A DNA stretch of 64,000 bases from Luzula sylvatica (taxonomy: Eukaryota; Streptophyta; Magnoliopsida; Poales; Juncaceae): the NCBI GenBank assembly GCA_946800325.1, contig OX326959.1:14724862-14788861 (forward strand), read 5' to 3'. Below, piece after piece: positions 46,301 to 56,459 of this stretch (position 1 is the first letter of the stretch; the number at the start of each line of letters is the position of its first letter). The notes beneath the pieces are model-generated. The model did no database searches. It saw only the letters and a list, made by a program, of their open reading frames with translations, and had not been told where the DNA came from. A program made the translations under genes and the position numbers.

Positions 46301-48849
46301 CAGAGTCTTCCCATTATATTTATTAACGCAATGCGCACCTTATCTTCTTGCTTCGGCAAATTGGATACTCGGCGAGCTCGCTTCGTGCCTTCCACCTGTA
46401 CATTATTTTCACTACCATTTCGAATGTTTATAAAGTCTAATTTTCAGTTTGGTATGTTAGGCTATGAGCGGAGATATATATCAAGCACTGACGAAAACAT
46501 TGGCAATCTCTGACACCGAGGATATTAATTGCTATCCTGTCCGTGCCTCTGCCGCCGGGGCCCTCGCAAGCCTTCTCGATGTAATAATAACACGTGCTTT
46601 TTGGGAGAATTTACATATTACCCTCTGAAATTAAATTAAATTCTTTGTTTTGCAGAATAAGTATTTTCCGCCAGATTGGTTGTCCCTTTTGCAAGCAGTT
46701 GTTGGTAGAATAGGAACTGGAGACGATAACGAATCGTCTCTTCTTTTCCAGCTCATCGCCTCGATAATCGAGTCGGGTCAAGACCAGGTTGCGATCCACA
46801 TACCTGGAGTAGTCTCCACCATTGCTACCGCTATCTCGAAACTTATTCCTCCTATTCCCGATCCGTGGCCTCAGGTATAATTAGTCGGTACTTACACGTA
46901 ATTATTTAAACTAATAAAGTATTAACTTGAAAAATAAAATTTTAGATGGTAGAGAAAGGCGTGGCTTCATTAGTGGTGTTGGTACAGACATGGGTTGCTT
47001 CCATGTCTGACGAATCGAAGCAAGAAATGAGAAATATCGCGTCGATACTTTCAAATCTTTTACAACACGCTTGGTTGATGCCTGTGGACCCCATGGTAAT
47101 TCAAAATGGGTCTTATTTTTAAAATTTCTATTAATTAATTATTTTTTTCGTATTTGTGTAAAAGGGGGAAGAAGTTGTTACGCCGCCTCCATCTGCTATA
47201 AATGACGCGTCCATGTTACTCGGATTAATAATCCAGTTCACGAATTCGCAACAAGAAGTCGAAGAGTTCAAAATAAAAGAACTACTGTCCGTGTTTGCTG
47301 ACATCATCGCTGACTACCATGCATGGGAGGAGATGGAGGATCAAGGGATCTTCGACACGATTAAAGAAGCCGTTTATTCTTCCCAAAAGTTCGACGCGAG
47401 TTCTATCATACCAATCTCTTTCGTAGCGCGCGTTTCTAAGTTCGTTTCTGAAGGCATGAACGCTTATTCCTCCGCCACTTGGAGAGCGTGTACATGCGTT
47501 CACTTGTTATTTCACGTGATAGAAGTTCCGTTTTTTAATGAAAATGCGAAAAAGAATATGGCTGAAGAATTTGCCCGCATGGCGTTTTCTCGGTTCAGGG
47601 AGATTTCTGATAAGCGTCAGAGTCTATGGAAGCCGCTTCTTTTGGTTATTGCTTCGAGTTACGTGCTGTATCCCGATAGTATCGAAAGAGTTCTGGAGGA
47701 GGGAGAAAGTAGTGGGTTTTATATGTGGGCCTCTAAATTGGCTTTTATTTCGAGTAGCGGTTTCGAACCTGGTCTTTCGTCCGAATCTGAGTTGAAATTA
47801 GAAGGCAAGCTTCGTTAATCACTCGAAATTAATTGTTTTTGGATTTTGGATTTTATTTGGAGTTATTTTTTATTTATTGCAGTGTTGACATTGGCGAAAG
47901 TGATAGATCGAATCTTGGCCGTCTCTGAAAGGGAGAGTGATGTCTTAAAAGAATGCTTCGTTTCGTTACTGGAGGCGTCCATTTGTCTTAAAAATCTACA
48001 AGAGGGTTATTCCGATGATGAAGATGATGAAGATGATGACGAGGATGACGATCTGGACGTTATTTATGAGGAGGACGACGAGGACGACGACGATGATGAT
48101 GAGGTAAAATCAAGAACATTATTTAAGGCCAAATTTCATATGTACTACAAAGCCCACAATTTCACGTATACCCCTGCAAAACGTGAAATATCACGAATAA
48201 CCCTACAAAATTATTATAGTTTCATGGATGCCCTTTTTGCTAGATTTATCTTAACTATCCGTTAAGATTACCGCTAACTTTTGTTTTTCCGATTTTACCC
48301 CCTATGTAAATAAGGAATAAAATTTATGTCAGAAAAATCGAAAAAACACAAATTAACGGTAATCTTAAGGGATAGCTAACCGAATTCTAACAAAAATGGC
48401 ATTCATGACATTTGAGTAGTTTTGTAGGGGTATTCCTGATATTTCACGATCCGCTGAAAGTAATTAAACAACTTGGAATGTAAACAGGACTCCGAAAAGG
48501 AGACACGAGAAGAAACGGAAGAGGAGTTCCTCGAGAGGTACGCAGCCGCAGCCAAGGACTCTGACGATCTCGTCGAAGAAGAGGAAGAAGACGAGTCCGA
48601 CCAAATCATCGACTTGGGTAAATCTCCTTCTTTTGTTTGTATATCAACTCGAATAACAAGAATTGTTATGTTTGCATTTCAGGAAATTTGGATAAAGAGG
48701 ACGCAGATAAGGTGGTGAGTTCGCTCGTGGAGAAGCACAAAGTGCTCGGGAGAGGAAGGATGATGTCGAAGAGCCTCATGATTAAACTCTTTGAAACGTT
48801 TCCTCATTATCAACTATTGTTTGAAAATACTGTAGAGGCCTGGATGTGA
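43336..48849 (+). CDS. Importin-beta-like (importin 7/8/9-type) ARM-repeat protein
   Basis: Nuclear transport receptor family: HEAT/ARM-repeat proteins that bind Ran-GTP at the N-terminus and carry proteins into the nucleus. Twenty-one exons, starting 43336-43492, 43632-43804, 43873-44037, 44121-44231, 44308-44388, 44473-44666, 44752-44812, 44934-45008, 45088-45165, 45255-45317, 45397-45480, 45899-46059, 46141-46180, 46254-46397, 46461-46580, 46656-46874, 46946-47095, 47165-47804, 47883-48103, 48488-48617, 48683-48849, encode 1077 residues in one frame. The N-terminus (EIVRLLNGTLSYDKATVDSS) and 'LRIASATYMKNLIRR' fit an importin-beta N-terminal domain. The C-terminus has the Asp/Glu-rich stretch common in importins 7-9 (about residues 940-1015). 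The nearest plant relative I recall is At3g17340-like; no symbol is given. The intron after exon 18 starts with GC (gcaagc). Intron 19 contains a MITE. Intact. Confidence 0.9.
48122..48455. mobile_element. MITE-like element in importin intron 19
   Basis: 'ggccaaatttcatatgta' starts an inverted repeat whose right side ('ggggtattcctgatatttca') ends truncated. The left half is nearly identical to the inverse of the right half of the element at 57362-57668. An internal dyad surrounds 'taactatccgttaagattac'. No coding sequence. Confidence 0.75.
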
Positions 48850-49228
48850 AATGAAAGTAACTTTTTTCATTCGATAGTACGAATTATTCGCGATTCATTT
48901 TTTTATTTTATTTTTGTTTTTGGCAGATTTTAATGTTGTAAAGCACGATTATCTTGTTCATTTGTTATTTCCAAATTCTTAAAATCTTCTATCTTTTTTC
49001 TTGTTCATTTGTTATTAAATCGTAGTACTTCATGTCACAATTTACTGTAGCATTTAAATAAAAAAAATATATATTCAATAAAAAAATGTTTTTATTTATT
49101 TCCTTAACAGTACTGCTACTGGTAAGTCCTGCTAAGTGCTAACTAACTGAGCTCTGTACATTGTGGGAATCTATTCATCTATCCAGCAGAAACTCTTGAA
49201 AACCCTACTTACTAACTTCCGTCTGAAA

Positions 49229-50281
49229 ATGAAGCTTTCAGGCATCAAATCCGTAGAGAATGCCCATGAAGAATCCATCTGGGCCGCCACGTGGGTGCCG
49301 CCAAGCAGCGCCCGTCCCTCCGCCGTCTTCCTCACCGGATCCCTTGATGAGACCGTCCGTTTCTGGCGCTCCGATGATCTCTCCGCGGCCTCCCCGCCGT
49401 GCCGTGGACACGCGCTCGGTGTCGTCTCTCTCGCCGCTCATCCGTCTGGCTCCGTGGCTGCTGCTGTGTCGTTGGACAGTCTCGTTAGGGTTTTTGATGT
49501 GGATACCAATGCGTCCATTGCTGTTCTCGAGGCCCCTCCTTCTGAAGCCTGGGGATTGCAATTCAATCCAAAGGTAATATTGAGATTAAAATGGGTTAAA
49601 ATGTAATTCGATCTTCACCAAAATATAATTCACAATCGTCAGGGTAGTTTCCTAGCCGTGGCTGGCGGTGGGAGCGGGTCGATAAAGTTATGGGACACCG
49701 CCACCTGGCAACTAGCAGACAGTCTCACCGTACCTCGGCCCGAGGGATCTCGTGCCGACAAGCCTGCCGTCTCCGGAGTCGCTTCCGGAAACTTCATCTT
49801 ATCCGTCGCTTGGAGTCCAGACGGGAACCGCCTCGCGTGCAGCTCGTCAGACGGGTCCGTCGCGATTTTCGACACGTCACGAGTAAAATTGCTTCACCAC
49901 CTCACCGGCCACCACATGCCGGTACGATCTTTGGCCTTCTCTCCTGTCGACCCTAGAGTTCTCTTCACGGCCTCGGATGATACCCACGTCCACATGTACG
50001 ATGCGGAGGGGAAGAGCTTGATCGCGGCCATGTCGGGACATTCAGGGTGGGTTTCGAGTCTGGATGCGAGTCCAGATGGAAACGCGATTGCGACTGGGTC
50101 TGCGGATCGAACGGTGAGATTGTGGGATCTGGGAATGAGGGCTTCGGTGCAGACGATGGCCAGTCATTCTGATCATGTATGGGCCGTCGCGTTTAGACCG
50201 CCTGGTGGGACGGGGGTTAGGGTGGGAAGGCTCGCGAGTGTGTCCGATGATCGGAGTATCTCGTTGTATGATTATTCCTAG
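49229..50281 (+). CDS. VIP3: VIP3/SKI8-like WD40-repeat protein
   Basis: Two exons, 49229-49573 and 49643-50281, give 327 residues, close to Arabidopsis VIP3 (321). VIP3 is the SKI8 homologue: a seven-bladed WD40 propeller that scaffolds the nuclear PAF1 transcription-elongation complex (vernalization-independent flowering control) and the cytosolic SKI RNA-decay complex. Seen: start MKLSGIKSVENAHEESIWAA; repeated GH-(WD-like) blades including TGSLDETVRFWR, SVAWSPDGNRLACSSSDGSV, HHMPVRSLAFSPVDPRVLF and ATGSADRTVRLWD; end 'LASVSDDRSISLYDYS'. An upstream in-frame ATG at 49163 exists, but homology begins at 49229. It lies only 380 bp after the importin stop, same strand. GC content is clearly higher than in neighbouring genes. 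Confidence 0.95.
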
Positions 50282-50566
50282 TGTTTTGAGAGTTGGTATT
50301 TTTTTTTTTCTTTAGTTTGATTTGCTAATTTGTTTTCTTTTGGCATTTGGTTTATTTTTGTTTATTATGGGTAGAAAAATATTTGGGAAGAATTTTGTGT
50401 TGATTAATGATAAAGAAGTGCTTTGTTTTTAATAATTGTAGAATCTACCGAGAGCATTAGTATTCTTTAAATTAACGTTTATTAATTAATATTCCTAAAA
50501 ACAATTTCGAATTAACATCCATTCAAATTAACTTTTCCAAATTAATATTAATATTCTTTTAAGAAT
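50282..50566. other. VIP3 3' region
   Basis: T-rich sequence, probably the 3' UTR and terminator region, then repeats of 'aaattaa(c/t)' and 'ttaatatt'. Nothing else seen. Confidence 0.4.
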
Positions 50567-50680
50567 TTTGGTAAATAAACGAGATACAAAGCACAAATAG
50601 AAAGAATTCGAGGTATTTCTTCAAAATAACCATGAATTCAGGCTTCAAATCCACAACGAGCACAAATGTGATTATAATTT

Positions 50681-50720
<40 letters not shown>

Positions 50721-51770
50721 AATCTGAACAAAATCAGTTACAACATTCCAACAAAAAGGAAACAACTTAACATACTGCTAAAAACGCAAATAAGCTCGGT
50801 GCAGATTCGAGTCGTACACCATGGAAGAAAAAGCACCCTTTATTCGAATTCGGTAAATTTTCTCGCATTTTTTATCATAAGGTTTTCATATGCTTTGTTG
50901 AGAGGATGCGTGGGCGTGTATCGATTGTGTCTTCGATTATGAAATTCACTGGACATCCTTATTAATAACCGATCTCCAAAGTGTCGGCACATTTCTCCAG
51001 CGAATTTGGACCAATTTGAAAATAGCTCGAAATGGAGATCGACGATTTCGACTAGCTCGATATGAGTTTTCAGCATAGTGTCTAGGGAATCGTCTGGTTT
51101 CTGATATCTAGGGTCGCCGCAATGCGAAATCTCAAATTTATTTAAGAGAAACTGCAGACCCAGATCATGTAACCCAGATTCGTTAAGAGAATCTAGATTT
51201 TCCCCAAATTCAGTTTTCTTCAGCCCAGAATGTAAATCCTTGATTTGATTAAAATCCGAGAAATTCTTGATTTTGGCTCGAACCTTCCTTTACATCTCCG
51301 GAACTTAAATCTGAATCCTTTGTTAAACCGGAAATATCAGTGTCAGTTTGTTTATCCATAGAATCTCGAAATATCATGCCAGCCTTCCGATACACGATTC
51401 ACCTTGTTTTCTCTAGCAACTCAGCGAAAACTCGGATCGGTTGAGCTCTGATACCAATTGTAAGATTCCAGCAAGGAATCTTATAGATTTGACCCTGGAT
51501 ATTGTGGATTTTGGTAAAAAAACGAGATACAAAACATAAATAGAAACAACCATAAATTAAGGTTTCAAATTAGAGAGTAGCACAAATGTAAGTACAATTT
51601 TATATCTCTCTCTCTGACCTTCTTCTTAAGTATCCAGTTCTTTCCTAATCTAGAAAAAATTAATTACGACATTCCAACGAAAAACAAAACAACTTAACAA
51701 ACAGACTCTCCGTATCATACACCAAGGAATATAATAACGTTTCTATTCAAATTTGGCGAATTTGTAAAAT
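50567..51770 (-). mobile_element. Short LTR retroelement (TRIM-like or deletion derivative)
   Basis: Two ~300-bp direct repeats, 50567-50870 and 51459-51770, share 'aacgagatacaaa', 'cattccaac(a/g)aaaa' and 'acaacttaaca'. Next to the second copy, the minus strand reads tggtatcagagc (51445-51456), the primer-binding site for initiator Met-tRNA used by many plant Copia elements, two bases inside an LTR ending in ...ca. The interior is only about 590 bp and encodes no protease, integrase or reverse transcriptase. A 78-codon frame (50840-51076, minus) is unassigned. The first copy has lost its outer ~60 bp. A CT run lies in it at 50684-50716. Confidence 0.7.
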
Positions 51771-52230
51771 GAACCTCCTACTACTTGATATTTTCTTGCA
51801 CATTTGGAGTCATGGCAAGTGCTATTACAAAATTTCGAACTTAAATCAATTACAGCCTTCGAGTAAAATTGTTGGTCCATACTCGATGTCTCTTGTCCAT
51901 TACATGAAATGGACTCCAATATATATTTTACAAAGCTTCGTATATAATCATTTGTTTTTTTCTTTGACTTTCTCCAACATCTCATACATAATCATCAATT
52001 ATTTTTACTAAACATCGGAGGGTTTCTCAAGAGTGATTCAATGAAATAATTTGTAATCAGGGAAATTTATACAATACAATTTCTTATACTCAAATCATCA
52101 CGCCATTTGTGTTACTCAAGTTCACATTATTTGTGCTTGAACCTTTCAAAGTGTATACATTATTTTTATTTTACTTTTTAGTTTCTCCAATTTATACTTT
52201 AAATTAACGAACTACTGACAAATTCCTCAA

Positions 52231-52261
<31 letters not shown>

Positions 52262-52560
52262 TGTTTTTCTTTTTATTTTTCAATGTTGAACATGAAATTC
52301 ATGAATATTTTAAGTTAATTTTGATTTTATTTTCATTCCTTGTAACAAAAAATAAGACTGAGAGAAACAAGAAACACGTTTCGTCTTTTTGAGTTTTCAT
52401 TTTCTAATACTAAAAATTGTGTGTTTGCATCTTAAATAATATATTAACATGCTATATTGACTCAGATATCATATCCCTACTTAAAATAGTGAATTGATAC
52501 TCAACACATAAAACAAAAAAAATGTGGAACACAAAAAACAATATATTGACATTAAAATAT
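51771..52560. repeat. Inverted copy of dispersed families C and B
   Basis: The reverse complement of 51890-52260 matches 32340-32890, including the AAT/ATT run at 52228-52260. 52270-52440 matches the inverse of the 32030-32290 block ('catgaaattcatgaatattt'). Confidence 0.65.
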
Positions 52561-52817
52561 TATAGTGATGCAAAACATGACAAACACCTAAATCGAATTC
52601 ATGAATGTTGATATATATTGTGTTGCTACCGAGAATTATATTTCAAACTGGAAATAATACATCTTTTAAAAATTATATATATTAAAACTATGAATAATAT
52701 ATTAACACTAAAACGAAGTATGATCATTAAAATAATATATTAGAAATGAAAATGATATACATGGACTCCATATTTGAAAAGATGCCAACAACAACAGTAA
52801 TATACTAATATTGAAAA

Positions 52818-52930
52818 AGGAAATTAAACAAAAAAACACTAACCTTTTTTGATATCCTAAAAAATCCCTATTTTTTTGGAAATTCCAAAAAACGTTGGTA
52901 CTAAACTTTTATTTTCAAAACCCCCCCTAT
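52818..52930. mobile_element. MULE-like terminus (inverted)
   Basis: 'ggaaattccaaaaaacg' and 'tcaaaaccccccctat' match the inverse of the 3081-3151 pattern. A full element was not delimited. Confidence 0.35.
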
Positions 52931-53936
52931 AAGGATTCAAACTAACCATGTATGATATTAACTAAAACAATGACCAAAATACTCTTCTATTTTCATATGT
53001 AGTAATTAAAAAATTATTATTTTTTATTAATTTAATTTTAAGCAAATTCATAAATATTTTTTAACCTATAGTGATTTCAAAAAAATAAAATTATTACATG
53101 ATGTGTTTATATAATTTTAAAATCTCATTTATTATTCATGAAAAAGTAACATCAAATAATAATAAAATAAACAATAAATAAACACCTTGAAAATATATCG
53201 ATAGATATCTGCTTAACATCAAGATAAATAAACACCTTGAAAATATATCGATAGTAACCTATAGAGAGAGAGAAGAGCTAACCTCACGACCTTGGCGAGA
53301 GCGCGAGAGAGAGAGGAGTCGACCTTGCTTCACGCGAGAGAGAGAGGACGAGAGAGAGCCACTGGAGAGAGAGGCACCTTGGCGAAGCTTCAATGGAGCT
53401 TCAATGGAGCGAGAGGAACTTGGCGAGAGAGAGAGAGCCACTGGAGGAGAGAGGGGTTAAATTTGGGTTAATGGTTTGGGTTAATGGGTTTGAGTTTATT
53501 TTATTGTTATTGGGTTTGGATTTAATTAATGGTTAATGGATTGGGTTATAATGGTTAATGGGTATGATTATGGATGTATAATTTTATAATATAAATTTTG
53601 CCACGTCATCAACAAAATCATCAAAAATTGCCAAGTCATCACAGCCACGTCATCACTTAACTGATGACTGGGCACTTAACTGATGGAGGGGACAAAAGTG
53701 AGCAAAAATGAGAGTTCAAGAGGCAAAATGAACAAAATTAGAGTTTGGGGGGCAAGTTGCATTTTTTGAAACACTTCGGGAGGCAAAAGTGAGCTTTTTT
53801 CATTTTTTTAATAGTTTCAAGATATTTTATTTTTTAAATATTTACAAAATATTTTTTTTAGTATTGTTGTTCATCTTATTATTATATTATGTTAGTTTTT
53901 GAGAAAAAAAATATATAATTCAAATGTATATAATGC
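52931..53936. other. Non-coding region with GA-rich repeats
   Basis: 53250-53460 holds several diverged (GA)n tracts embedded in short repeats ('gagagccactgga', 'cttcaatggag', 'accttggcga'). Duplicated 'aataaacaccttgaaaatat' lies at about 53180 and 53226. No gene recognised. Confidence 0.5.
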
Positions 53937-54497
53937 GATCCGGCTTGTGCTGAGGAGTTGCATCGACGTGCCTCGAGCAAGGACAAGACGATGCGTATTC
54001 ACCCTGGCATACAGGGCCGGTCTCGAGTTTTCAATGATCCGAGACCTATATTGAATACGAACCCTTTCAATTATTATTCCAAAAAAATTCTTACAAAAAT
54101 GTTGAAGATATAATTTTTTTTGCTTAAGACATATAAAAAACACTATCCTTCTTGCATTTAAATAAAAATAATAATAATAGAAACCATAATTTTGTCCTAA
54201 ATAAATTAATTTATAACCATATCATATAACAAATTCTAATTTTGTTTTAATTATTGAATGATAACCTAATTAAAAACACATTTTTTAATGTTTATGCAAA
54301 CATAGAGCTTACTAAAAATTTGAAAATTTGAATCTCTCTCTGATAGTAGACCCTAGTCCTGGGCCTTAAAATTCAGCCCTATGGCCGGCCCTGCTGGCAT
54401 GTGGCACCAATTGATTGGCGAGTCCGACAAAGACGTGGAGCTCGTCTTCAATGAAATTGTTGATTGGTTCAAAACCAGAAGCCAAAGCATGAAATAG
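53937..54497 (+). pseudogene. 3' end of a monoacylglycerol-lipase-like alpha/beta hydrolase, split by a transposon
   Basis: 53937-54011 and 54394-54497 join to encode a C-terminal fragment of plant MAGL/caffeoylshikimate-esterase-type hydrolases: DPACAEELHRRASSKDKT, then HPGMWHQLIGESDKDVELVF, ending in a stop at 54495. The 'GMWH' His is the expected catalytic-triad His and the first Asp of 'DPxC' lies where the family's acid region is. No upstream exons, splice acceptor or Ser nucleophile motif (GxSxG) are found, so the rest of the gene is missing. A 382-bp hAT-type element interrupts the codons for Gly-Met. The final codons are duplicated at 54544-54583. Confidence 0.75.
54012..54393. mobile_element. 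382-bp non-autonomous hAT-type element
   Basis: Begins 'cagggccggtc' and ends 'ggccggccctg', imperfect inverted ends typical of plant hAT elements. Flanked by 8-bp direct repeats ctggcata/ctggcatg (54004-54011, 54394-54401), the hAT target duplication length. No open reading frame of note. Confidence 0.85.
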
Positions 54498-54543
54498 TTG
54501 ATTCCTTTGTTGACTAGTAAATAGTAATCGATGTATTCGAGTT

Positions 54544-54593
54544 TGATTGGTTCAAAACCGTAAGCCAAAGCACGAAATTGTAGATGGTTCAAA

Positions 54594-54630
<37 letters not shown>
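54544..54630. repeat. Duplicated hydrolase 3' end and (CT)n microsatellite
   Basis: 'gattggttcaaaacc' plus 'agccaaagca(t/c)gaaat' occurs at about 54462-54494 and 54547-54579, and 'tggttcaaaacc' again at 54586. A (CT)n run fills 54595-54628. Confidence 0.8.
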
Positions 54631-56459
54631 AGGCGAGGAGACGAGAAGCAAGGAAAGACGGCACGACCACTTGACGGAGTTGCCATTATTTTTCGTACTT
54701 CTACTTTTCGTGCACTTACATTTTCCTACCTTTACATTTCTTGCACTTTTTTATTATTTATTTATCGTACTTTATGTTAACTAACACAATATCTATATTA
54801 AAAATATCAAGACTTTAAAGTACATAGACAATGATATAGTTACATATTAATTTAATTTAGCCTCCACGTTTAAATTTATTCATCCACCAACTCGGGACAA
54901 CAATTACCTTTTGTAATTTTCGATGTCTCAGACTGTTGGGCTCCCGTGCCTTGTAATTAAATCGCTTAACTAAATAAATGAGGCGTCGTTCGGCCATCCC
55001 TAAACAAAAAAAAATTCAGAGATGCAATCCAAATCTTCATATAATTTTCAAAATTCTGAAACTTCATTTCACATTACGAGCATGTATAATCATCAAAACT
55101 TATATGCATCAATCTTGCAAGTTTAGCTAGATGATCGTTTGGAGGCGAAGCATGAAATTAGAGATGAAATTGAATCTTAAGATTCCAACAATACAATATA
55201 ATTGTAAAATAAGTATTTTAATTTTAATATACATTAATAGACATAATATAATATTATAATAATACAAAAATATATTTAATATTTAATATTTGTATTTGTA
55301 TTTTTATAATAGTATTATATAAAATAATATTATTGTAATTATAATAAAATAATTATTTTAAATATAATATATATTAATAGATTAAATATATTATTATAAT
55401 AATATAAAAGTACATTTAATATGTTTATATTATTATTATTACGTGATTGCTAACATTATAGTATTGTATTAAAATAATAAAATAATTATAATATATATTA
55501 TTAGATAAAATATAATATCATAATAATATAAAAGTACATTTAATATTTTTATATTATTATTATAATATATTGTATGCATTTAATATAATATGATTATCCT
55601 CTTACATTGCAATAATGTTACATTATAATAATATTATTTTTAATTAAATTATTATTACTATAATAATATTACAATAATGTTATTATTTTTATCAATTTTA
55701 ATAAAATATTATTTTTACATTTTCAATAACAAAATTTCAGAATTTTGTAAACAATTAAACAAAAATATATATTTTCTAACATTTTATAATTTGGACATAC
55801 AAACAAACCGTAGAATTACTAATTCCATTCTACTAACTCCAACATCTTCAATATGAACCAACTTCGGGTTCGAGTTCGGGAACAAAGATGTCTCGTCGTC
55901 CAAAATAATCAATTTACATTAAGACAGCCCAATATTATTAGGTAATCCAATATTTTATATAATGAAGATAAATCAATAACAAGATTACCATAAATAATAA
56001 GTGACATAATTCTTCTATAAAAATACATTTTTGTTCCTCACCTAATTATTTGATAATATTCTAAATAAATTATATTTTGCAAGTACAAAACCGGATTGAA
56101 ATTCTTTGATATTCTTCATTCTAGATCATGTCCTCTTTGAGAGCTTTTGTTCATCTTCTAATACTCTCACTCGTTTAAATATCACAAGATAAATTTAAAT
56201 ATCCAGAAAAAAAAAAGAGGCATAAAAACCATTTATGTACCGGCAGAAAAACAACCCGAACCCGTTTACATGAACAATATAAAATGCAATAAAATAAAGG
56301 CATTGATGCGCTAATGCAACCTAACAGATAAATACAACCTACATCTCAATTATAAAAATATCGCCAAATTCAACTCATTTTTATATACCCAAAAATAAAT
56401 AAATATTAAAAGAAAATAAAATAAAGAAAGAGACTCGCATTCGAGTGTTTCTCGCAAAA
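54631..56459. other. Non-coding AT-rich intergenic region
   Basis: 55180-55730 is extremely AT-rich low-complexity DNA ('ataatattat'-like), with an imperfectly repeated block 'ataatataaaagtacattta' at about 55398 and 55525. No gene recognised. Confidence 0.5.

Noticed and set aside
49163..49228. 22-residue N-terminal extension of VIP3
   Set aside because: An in-frame ATG exists, but family homology starts exactly at the second ATG (49229).
51459..51770. Hammerhead ribozyme (retrozyme) in the short LTR element
   Set aside because: I looked for the ctgatga core and its complement in both LTR copies and did not see it.
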